Below, one piece after another: positions 26,768 through 32,247 of a DNA stretch of 32,247 bases. This DNA comes from Deltaproteobacteria bacterium. GTDB lineage: Bacteria; Myxococcota_A; Polyangia; Polyangiales; Polyangiaceae. The notes below the pieces were generated by a model. That model was not told where the DNA came from and did no database searches. It saw only the letters and a program-made list of their open reading frames with translations. How positions within the stretch are numbered: position 1 is the first letter of the stretch; the number at the start of each line of letters is the position of its first letter. The DNA is taken from positions 1-32,247 of the forward strand of contig VGRJ01000048.1 of NCBI GenBank assembly GCA_016875405.1, given 5' to 3'. The position numbers were made by a program, and so were the translations under genes.

Positions 26768-27949
26768 GTGATCGCTAGGAGGCTCCGCCCGCTCGTTGCC
26801 GTCGCCATCGCGGCGCTGCTCGGCGGCGCCCGCCCTTCGTACGCCGAAGCACCGAGCGAGCCCGTCCCCCCGACGGCGCCAACGGTGACGGCCCCCGAGT
26901 CTCCGACGGTGGCTGAGCCCAATGCCGGCGCGACACCGGATGGCGCCGCAGGCGACGCGACCTCGACGCCGGCGAAGAAGCGGCGCCCCGCGAAGGAGCG
27001 CCCGGGCGGGATCAACCCCTGCATGACGCCGGACCCCGGGTTCGGACTCTACGACGGGTGGTCACGCGCGATCAGCATGGGGCAGCTCCTCGCCCCAAAG
27101 CGCGGCGGCGTGACGAAGTCGGGCGCGTTCGATCTGCTGATCCACTTCCACGGGCACGAGCCGATCCGCAAGGAGTTCGTGAAGAGCGCGAGCGGCATCG
27201 TGCTCGTCGGCATCGACCTCGGAATCGGCTCGGGTGCCTACTCCTCGGCGTTTGCGACGCCGCAAGCCTTCGAGCGCCTGCTCGAGAGCATCCGTCAGGA
27301 GATGGCGCGGCGCACGGGGCGCGCGGACACGACGATCCGCCGGCTCGGGCTGTCGTCATGGAGCGCAGGCTACGGCGCCATCCAGCAGATCCTCCGACAG
27401 CCTGCCGGCGCGAAGGTGGACTCGGTCGTGCTGCTCGACTCGCTCCACGCCGGGTACCAGGACGGATCGAGCGCGGTCGCTCCGCTCAGCCTCGAACCGT
27501 TCGTCGCGTTCGCGCAAAAGGCGGCGCGGGGCCAGAAATTCCTGTTTCAGTCCTACTCGTCGATCGTCCCGCCGGGCTACGCGTCGACGCGCGAGGTCGC
27601 GCACTTCCTCGTGGAACGACTCGGCGGGCGCGTCCGCAGGACGAAGCGCGCGGATGTGCTGGGCCTCGCGATGGACGAGCGCTTCGACCGCGGCAATTAT
27701 CACGTGCGCGGCTACCTCGGCGACGACAAGCCCGATCACTGCGCCCACCTCGGGCTCATCAAGGACGTCGTGAGGTCGCACCTCAATCGACGCTGGGCTC
27801 CCCCGAAGGCCCTCCCCGAGCCGCGGCGCACGCTGCCGCGAACGACGAAGGGCACGAGCAAGACCGCAAACAAGGAGCGCGGCGTCGGCAGGCTCAGCGG
27901 CTCTTCCGACCGGGCGTCCAGGCCGCGAACCAAGCCCGCGCCGCGCTAG
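26768..27949 (+). CDS. Exported serine-hydrolase-like (esterase-like) protein
   Basis: A 393-residue protein not placed in a named family. GTG 26768 has a good ribosome site (GAAGGG, six bases upstream) and starts a signal peptide (RRLRPLVAVAIAALLGGARPSYA). A Pro/Ala/Thr-rich linker follows (~28-75). The mature part has alpha/beta-hydrolase features: LLIHFHGH early, then SSWSAGYGAI, a GxSxG-like elbow whose Ser would be the nucleophile, and VVLLDSLHAGY after it; the catalytic His may be in the NYHVRGY or CAHLG region. The C-terminal ~50 residues are basic and Pro/Arg/Lys-rich. It is probably an envelope esterase or related enzyme, substrate unknown. Its last 56 bases overlap the 3' end of the convergent M1 aminopeptidase gene. 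Confidence 0.77.
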   Translation: MIARRLRPLVAVAIAALLGGARPSYAEAPSEPVPPTAPTVTAPESPTVAEPNAGATPDGAAGDATSTPAKKRRPAKERPGGINPCMTPDPGFGLYDGWSRAISMGQLLAPKRGGVTKSGAFDLLIHFHGHEPIRKEFVKSASGIVLVGIDLGIGSGAYSSAFATPQAFERLLESIRQEMARRTGRADTTIRRLGLSSWSAGYGAIQQILRQPAGAKVDSVVLLDSLHAGYQDGSSAVAPLSLEPFVAFAQKAARGQKFLFQSYSSIVPPGYASTREVAHFLVERLGGRVRRTKRADVLGLAMDERFDRGNYHVRGYLGDDKPDHCAHLGLIKDVVRSHLNRRWAPPKALPEPRRTLPRTTKGTSKTANKERGVGRLSGSSDRASRPRTKPAPR

Positions 27950-30650
27950 CCTGACGGGCGCGAAGGTCGACGCAGACCCCGATCGACTCGAGCGCCTCGG
28001 AGAGGCGGCGCGACGAGCCGCCGAGCTGCGTGACGAGCGGACCGAAGACACCCGCGACGCGAGCGCGCTCCTCCTCGCTGCACGCGCGCGCGTAGGACGT
28101 GAGGTAAGAGGACGCACTCATCGGATCGGTGCGGCTCACGAGGGCGTTGAAGTTCGCTTCGAGCCAGGCCGCGAGGACGGCGCGCCCCGTCTCGGTCGCG
28201 GCGGCTGCACGCGCGAGGTAGCGCGCGTCCGATGGACGAACCCCACCCGAGAGGATGAGGTCGAGCGCGCGCTGAAGCTCTGCCGGCTCGCCGAGGCTTC
28301 CGAGGGCTCGGAGCAGGCGAATTCGATGCTCGGGAGCCGAGTCGGCCGCGAGTGCGCGTAGGAGCGCCTCCCGGTCGACCGCGCGGCGGCGCGCCGCGAT
28401 CCGGAGGGCGACGCCCGCGACGTCCGGGCTCACGCTTTCCGGCGAACGCAGGTAGGCGCTCGCCCGCCGCGCCGCCTCCTCCTCGAGCGCACGCGTGCTC
28501 GCATGCACCCCGAGCACCTCGAAAACGAGCTCGCGAACCAGCGGAACGTCGTCACGCTCACCGCGCCGCGGCTGCCAGCCGAGGTCTTTCGCTGCAGCCG
28601 AGAACAAGCCGCTCACCCAGCGACCGAACGAGGCCCTCGAGGGCTCGTCGACGACCGTGAGCGCGAGGCGATCGACGAGCTCGACGACGACGGTCATGGT
28701 CTCGAGATCGCGAGAAGCGGCAGCCTCCTCGAGGAAGCCGAGGAGCTCGACCAGCTCGAGCTCACCGCTCTCGACGAGTCCCCAAGCGTTGCCGAGGAAG
28801 CCGACACGCGCGCGCACATCGGTCGCGGGGGTGCTACGCCAGAGCCGACGGAGCTCGTCGGCGGTCATCGCGTAGCGGTAGTAGCCTCGATGGTCCTCGT
28901 TCGGGGCGATCCACGACGGGCATCCGTCGAGCGCGAGCTCCTGACGAGGCTCCGCGAGCAGGGTGCAGACGCGCCGCGCAGCGCTGCTCGCCGAAGGAGA
29001 CGACCCCTCGAGCTCGTAGCGTAGACACATCGGGATGCGCCAGCGCCCCTCGTCGCTCGCGCGCGCGGTCGGTCGATGTCGTCGCTGCTCGAGGGCGAGG
29101 CGCCCGCGACCTCCCTCGCAGGACCGCGTGACACGAACCACCGGAACCCCCGGCTGATCGACGAACGAACTCGCGATCCCTGCGACGTCGATGCGCCTTG
29201 CCTCACCGAGCGCATCGAACAGGTCGCGCGCCGTCGCGTTCGCGTGCGCGTGCCGCGTGAGGTAGAGGCCCACGCCCCGACGAAACGGCTCGTCGCCGAG
29301 GTACGAGTGGAGCATCCCGAGGATCGCGCTCCCCTTCGAGTAGGTGATCGCGTCGAACGCCTCCTCCGCCTCGTACACGGTTCGCACCGGCTCCCGAACA
29401 CGTCGCGCCGAGTCCAGGCCATCGAGCCTCATCACCGAGCCGAGGTGCACGAGATCCTCGAGCTCTGCGCGCGTCTCGGGGCGCCACTCGTCGGCCGCGA
29501 GCCCCTCGAAATACGAAGCAGAGCCCTCGTTCAGCCAGAGGTCGTCCCACCACCGCAGGGTCACGAGGTCACCGAACCATTGGTGCGCGAGCTCGTGGGC
29601 CATCAGCTGGAGGGCGTTTCGGCGGGCTCGCGCGCTCGATTTCGCATCGACGAGCAAGAGCTCCTCGCGGAACGTGACGAGCCCGGCGTTCTCCATCGCC
29701 CCCGCGGCAAACGCGGGCACCGCGACGAGATCGAGCTTTGAGTAGGGGTAAGGCGTCCCGAAGCGGCGCGCAAAGATCGCGAGCAAATCGCTCGCCATGG
29801 CCGCGGCAACACCGCCGCGGTCTGCCATGCCGCTCGGCGCGATGACGCGCACGGGGACAGGGTCTCGAGGGCCCTCATACACGTCGAAGGGACCGACGGC
29901 GAGCGCGAGCAAGTACGTCGGCAGAGGCCGGGTCGTCTCGAAGTCGTGACGCACGCGCGCGACTCCGGTCTCGGTGTCTTCGCCCGCATCGCGCTCGCGC
30001 AACAAGGCGCTGTTTGCGAAGACTCGCTGTCCGCGAGGCGCGATCACCGAGAGATCGACGGGGACCTTGTAGGAAGGATCGTCGAAGCACGGCAGGACCC
30101 GCCGCGCGTCGGCCGGCTCGAGCTGCGTGACGAGGTAACTCTTCCCATCGCGCTCGGTGCGATAGAGGCCGCGAAGTTTGTCGTCGAGCGGCGCCTGGTA
30201 CGCGATGCGAAGCTCCGCGGTCCCGGGCGGAAGCGCTTCGGCCACCTCGACGACGAGCTCCTCGGCGGAGCCCCCACCGTGCTCTGCCCCCGCAGCCCGC
30301 CGAAACGAGGCCTTCCCCGAGAGCAGTCGCTCCCCGGTCCCGACCTCGGCGCTGTCGATGGTGAGCCCCGCCCCGTGCAGGATGACCGCGCGGGTCTCGC
30401 GGACGATCTCGAGCGCGATCCGCACCTCTCCGCGAAAGCGCTTGCCGGATGGGTCGACCTCGAGCGTCCACCGGTAGCCCATCGGTCGGACGTCGTCGGG
30501 CAGGCGACCATCCGCCCGCGGCGGCGGGATCGACAGCGCGGGCGCGACGCGCTCGACGACGACGGGGGGCGCGACCACCAGATCCGAGCTCGGTCGGCAT
30601 GCGGCGACGAGGCCGACCACGAGGGAAAAGCCGAGGAAAGACCGCTTCAT
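27894..30650 (-). CDS. M1-family metallo-aminopeptidase, lipoprotein
   Basis: A 918-residue zinc aminopeptidase that removes N-terminal residues from peptides. Lipobox VAAC with Cys18 indicates that it is a lipoprotein facing the periplasm or cell surface. The M1 features are complete: the exopeptidase motif GAMEN (317-321), zinc site HELAH (His352, Glu353, His356) with the second Glu at 375 in LNEGSA, and catalytic Tyr in ITYSKG. Residues ~560-910 are helical and resemble the C-terminal domain of ERAP1/aminopeptidase N-type enzymes. ATG 30650 places the lipobox correctly; an in-frame start 13 residues further upstream would bury it. The 3' end overlaps that of the exported hydrolase by 56 bases. 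It lies 96 bases downstream of the Tox-PAAR cassette on the same strand but need not be functionally linked to it. Confidence 0.94.
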   Translation of the reverse strand: MKRSFLGFSLVVGLVAACRPSSDLVVAPPVVVERVAPALSIPPPRADGRLPDDVRPMGYRWTLEVDPSGKRFRGEVRIALEIVRETRAVILHGAGLTIDSAEVGTGERLLSGKASFRRAAGAEHGGGSAEELVVEVAEALPPGTAELRIAYQAPLDDKLRGLYRTERDGKSYLVTQLEPADARRVLPCFDDPSYKVPVDLSVIAPRGQRVFANSALLRERDAGEDTETGVARVRHDFETTRPLPTYLLALAVGPFDVYEGPRDPVPVRVIAPSGMADRGGVAAAMASDLLAIFARRFGTPYPYSKLDLVAVPAFAAGAMENAGLVTFREELLLVDAKSSARARRNALQLMAHELAHQWFGDLVTLRWWDDLWLNEGSASYFEGLAADEWRPETRAELEDLVHLGSVMRLDGLDSARRVREPVRTVYEAEEAFDAITYSKGSAILGMLHSYLGDEPFRRGVGLYLTRHAHANATARDLFDALGEARRIDVAGIASSFVDQPGVPVVRVTRSCEGGRGRLALEQRRHRPTARASDEGRWRIPMCLRYELEGSSPSASSAARRVCTLLAEPRQELALDGCPSWIAPNEDHRGYYRYAMTADELRRLWRSTPATDVRARVGFLGNAWGLVESGELELVELLGFLEEAAASRDLETMTVVVELVDRLALTVVDEPSRASFGRWVSGLFSAAAKDLGWQPRRGERDDVPLVRELVFEVLGVHASTRALEEEAARRASAYLRSPESVSPDVAGVALRIAARRRAVDREALLRALAADSAPEHRIRLLRALGSLGEPAELQRALDLILSGGVRPSDARYLARAAAATETGRAVLAAWLEANFNALVSRTDPMSASSYLTSYARACSEEERARVAGVFGPLVTQLGGSSRRLSEALESIGVCVDLRARQASAARAWFAAWTPGRKSR

Positions 30651-30746
30651 GCGACGCCGAGCGTCGTCTTCGGGCGCCGCGCGCGTCAAGCTCGAGTCGA
30701 AGCCCCCCGCGGACGTGCCAGCGTCGAGCCGCTCGGTCGCGCGTCC

Positions 30747-31157
30747 TTACCCCGAGACTCGGACCTTCGTCTGAGAGGCGGCGTCGTGGATCCCCTTCGC
30801 GTTGGCGTTCGAGCCGTTCGCGTCCACGGGGCACGTTTGATAGCCGGCTTGAGCCCCCTCGACGAAGAGCTTGCTCGAGCCTTCCGCGAGGCGCGCGCGC
30901 TCCATGTTCTTCCCCGAAACGACGCCCCCAAGCGTGCCGGCCTCGTCGCCGGACGTCGCGGGGACGACGGAGGAGACGAGGACGATCGGCCGCCCCGCGA
31001 TCCGCACCTTTTCCGCGCACGTGCGAGGACAGGTCCGCGCAAAGCTCGCCTGGTTGACGAACGGCGTCGGCAGCGGAGGCCCTGCAGGCGCCGGGACCTT
31101 GCAGGTGTCGGGGACGGAGGTGGCACCTCCGCCTTCGCGAGTGGTCACGGGAAACAT
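30747..31157 (-). CDS. Tox-PAAR-like (DUF4150) protein
   Basis: A 136-residue protein with the DUF4150/Tox-PAAR-like pattern: PDTCKVPAPAGPPLPTPFVN near the start, then VRIAGRPIVLVSSVVPATSGDEAGT, GGVVSG, and a C-terminal Asp/Asn-rich stretch (VDANGSNANAKG). Family members sit at the tip of type VI secretion spikes or related contractile systems, or form the N-terminus of toxins that these deliver. Here there is no toxin domain: the protein ends just after the PAAR-like part. ATG 31157 has a near-perfect ribosome site (AAGGAGGAG, eight bases upstream) and overlaps the end of the pentapeptide gene by 13 bases, so the two are translated as a unit. No VgrG, Hcp or sheath gene is in the window. Cys residues (positions 19, 43, 47, 109) are notable. 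Confidence 0.82.
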   Translation of the reverse strand: MFPVTTREGGGATSVPDTCKVPAPAGPPLPTPFVNQASFARTCPRTCAEKVRIAGRPIVLVSSVVPATSGDEAGTLGGVVSGKNMERARLAEGSSKLFVEGAQAGYQTCPVDANGSNANAKGIHDAASQTKVRVSG

Positions 31158-31726
31158 GCGCGAGAGCTCCTCCTTCGGTCGTCCGATGGCATCCAGGCTT
31201 CGGCGGCGGCGAGCTCGACGTCGGTGAGACGAAGGTTCGCACATGAAAGATTGGCGGAGGCGCCGGTCCATCCCGACGCGCGGTGCAGGTTCGCCGAAGA
31301 CAGCTCGGCATCGGAGAACTGCGCGCCGTCGAGCGCCGCATGAGCGAAGCTCACCCGCAAGAGCTTCGCGCCGCGAAGATCCACGCCTCGCAGCGACGCC
31401 GCGACGAACGAGGCGTCGCTCGCCGTCACGCCCGCGAGCGTCGCGCCGTCGAGGACCGTGCGGTCAAAGAACGCCTCCGTGAGTTCGCTCCCGGTCGCGT
31501 CGACGCGCTCGAGGTTCGACGCGCTGAGGTCGCACTGCTGCGCCCGCGCGCCGAGGAGCCTCACGAAACGAAGGTCCGCGCCGCGCAGGCGCACTCGAAG
31601 GAACCTGAACCCCGTGGGGTCGAGGCGCGAGAGATCGCGGCCGCTCCAGTCCACCTCCGACACCACCCGCGCGCCCGTCCATCCGCCGGTATGCGGCGCG
31701 GCGAGGAGGTCGTCGTCTCGAGTCAT
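31145..31726 (-). CDS. Pentapeptide-repeat protein
   Basis: A 193-residue protein whose centre (residues ~25-170) is made of pentapeptide repeats of the form A(D/N)LxX: RGADLRFVRLLGARAQQCDLSASNLERVDATGSELTEAFF and on to SSANLHRASGWTGASANLSCANL (parts quoted below 20 in a row where possible: RGADLRFVRLL, DLSASNLERV, SSANLHRA, SANLSCANL). Such repeats form a four-sided beta helix. In type VI systems, pentapeptide proteins often sit with DUF2169 and PAAR-like proteins and help load effectors, which suits this context. ATG 31726 has AGGAGGG five bases upstream. Its start overlaps the stop of the preceding pentapeptide frame by four bases (ATGA), and its end overlaps the Tox-PAAR start by 13 bases. 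Confidence 0.87.
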   Translation of the reverse strand: MTRDDDLLAAPHTGGWTGARVVSEVDWSGRDLSRLDPTGFRFLRVRLRGADLRFVRLLGARAQQCDLSASNLERVDATGSELTEAFFDRTVLDGATLAGVTASDASFVAASLRGVDLRGAKLLRVSFAHAALDGAQFSDAELSSANLHRASGWTGASANLSCANLRLTDVELAAAEAWMPSDDRRRSSRACFP

Positions 31727-31918
31727 CGCGGCCCTCCTCGTTGAAGCTTCGTCCGCCCGACATGGGTTCCCTCGAGGCGGACGTCATCGAGCCGCGCGTC
31801 GAAGAGCTTGGCGCCGAAGAGGTTTCCGCTCGAGGGGTTTGCCCGAGCGAGGTTCGCCTCGGCGAGGCTCGGGGGTGTCGATCTGGAAGAATTGATGGGT
31901 CTCGGCGTCGTCGCTCAT
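31723..31918 (-). pseudogene. Short pentapeptide-repeat gene with a one-base frameshift
   Basis: Two frames make one gene. From ATG 31918 (GAGG four bases upstream) the frame reads MSDDAETHQFFQIDTP, then goes into a basic, unlike-protein tail that stops at 31784. One base later in frame, the sequence reads SLAEANLARANPSSGNLF and GAKLFDARLDDVRLEG, clear pentapeptide repeats, ending at a TGA that overlaps the ATG of the next gene (ATGA). That second frame has no start codon of its own: it meets a stop right at the ATG. The switch lies in a run of five G on the plus strand (31871-31875); with four, one 64-residue-type open frame would result. It is either a sequencing/assembly error, a real broken gene, or +1 slippage during translation. 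Upstream is the window-edge gene. Confidence 0.75.
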
Positions 31919-31998
31919 CGAACCTCGGGGAGGAAGCGACCGGACCTCTTCCCGTCGAGCGACGACAACCCTGTCAGGGCTCGCTCCGCAGGACAACG

Positions 31999-32029
31999 AC
32001 GCCCGCCGAGCGTCATGCCGGGCGGGCGT
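31999..32029. terminator. Hairpin after the choice-of-anchor-L-like gene
   Basis: ACGCCCGCC (31999-32007) and GGCGGGCGT (32021-32029) form a perfect 9-bp stem with a 13-base loop. On the minus strand it begins 22 bases after the stop of the window-edge gene and precedes the start of the pentapeptide cassette at 31918, so it may separate the two transcripts. There is no T-run. Confidence 0.42.
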
Positions 32030-32050
32030 GGATTATGACACGAGCGTGCC

Positions 32051-32247
32051 TCAGCCGGTGCCGGGCACCGTCGCGTTCGTCAGCCACTTGAAGCCATCGA
32101 GGATCGCGAGCGAATCGAAAATTGAATCACCCACGTCCCAGATCACGATCCGCAGCTCGACGATGTCGCCCGGGATGACATTCCCGGCCGTCGTGAGCCA
32201 GAACGAACCTCCGCCGATGACGCAGCCGCTCGACGTCGCTTCGAATC
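32051..32247 (-). CDS. Choice-of-anchor-L-like secreted protein, C-terminal fragment
   Basis: Only the last 65 residues lie in the window: the frame is open to the edge and ends at TGA (32051-32053). The motif series FWLTTAGNVIPGDIVELRIVIWD followed by DSIFDSLAILDGFKW (quoted in parts: WLTTAGNVIPGD, LRIVIWDVGDS, DSLAILDGFKW) is that of the end of choice-of-anchor-L-type domains, large secreted proteins common in myxobacteria. What lies before this domain is unknown. It is on the same strand as the pentapeptide cassette, with a hairpin in the 132-base gap. Confidence 0.72.
   Translation of the reverse strand, partial: FEATSSGCVIGGGSFWLTTAGNVIPGDIVELRIVIWDVGDSIFDSLAILDGFKWLTNATVPGTG

Overview
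The window is very GC-rich, single-copy chromosomal DNA, apparently from a myxobacterium (Myxococcota, probably the Polyangia/Sorangium-like branch). This is inferred from gene style: many lipoproteins of unknown function, a 1,503-residue kinase/ATPase/TPR/GAF/sigma54-activator fusion, a choice-of-anchor-L-like protein, and a Tox-PAAR/pentapeptide cassette. I saw no tRNA, rRNA, transposase, CRISPR array or attachment site. Almost every reading frame is open for long stretches because of the base composition, so genes were chosen by recognisable family, start context and non-overlap.

Layout. 1-2736: the start of a dacB-type D-Ala-D-Ala carboxypeptidase (minus, cut by the window edge), a divergent pair of small exported proteins (655-1772), and a fumarylacetoacetate-hydrolase-like protein (1867-2736, minus). 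2874-9055: CTP synthase pyrG meets, tail to tail, the giant regulator. 9183-10649: an alpha/beta hydrolase and a small coiled-coil protein in one operon. 10752-14061 (minus): PrkA-type protein kinase and a lipoprotein upstream of it. 14154-17961: an NtrY-like histidine kinase, then a repeat-containing lipoprotein. 17989-18750 (minus): a small membrane protein. 18751-19117: the only gene-free stretch above 300 bases. It holds what I read as the signal recognition particle RNA gene (ffs, about 18868-18946, plus strand), with a UUCG hairpin just before it and a striking T-rich tract just after it.

19118-27949 is a run of plus-strand genes: MepA-like endopeptidase fused to HEAT repeats, dCMP deaminase, an exported helical protein, a four-haem c-type cytochrome lipoprotein, purD, serA and an exported serine-hydrolase-like protein. 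27894-30650 (minus) is an M1 aminopeptidase lipoprotein whose 3' end overlaps the hydrolase. 30747-31918 (minus) is a tightly overlapping three-gene cassette: a short pentapeptide-repeat gene with a one-base frameshift, a 193-residue pentapeptide-repeat protein and a Tox-PAAR-like (DUF4150) protein. The window ends inside a choice-of-anchor-L-like protein.

How it fits together. Housekeeping nucleotide and amino-acid enzymes (pyrG, dCMP deaminase, purD, serA) are interspersed with cell-envelope genes (dacB, MepA-like, lipoproteins, cytochrome, aminopeptidase) and signalling genes (kinase-EBP fusion, PrkA, NtrY-like kinase). The most unusual parts are the kinase/sigma54 fusion, the Tox-PAAR/pentapeptide cassette with its frameshift, and the endopeptidase-HEAT fusion. 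No searches could be run; family names rest on motif recognition.
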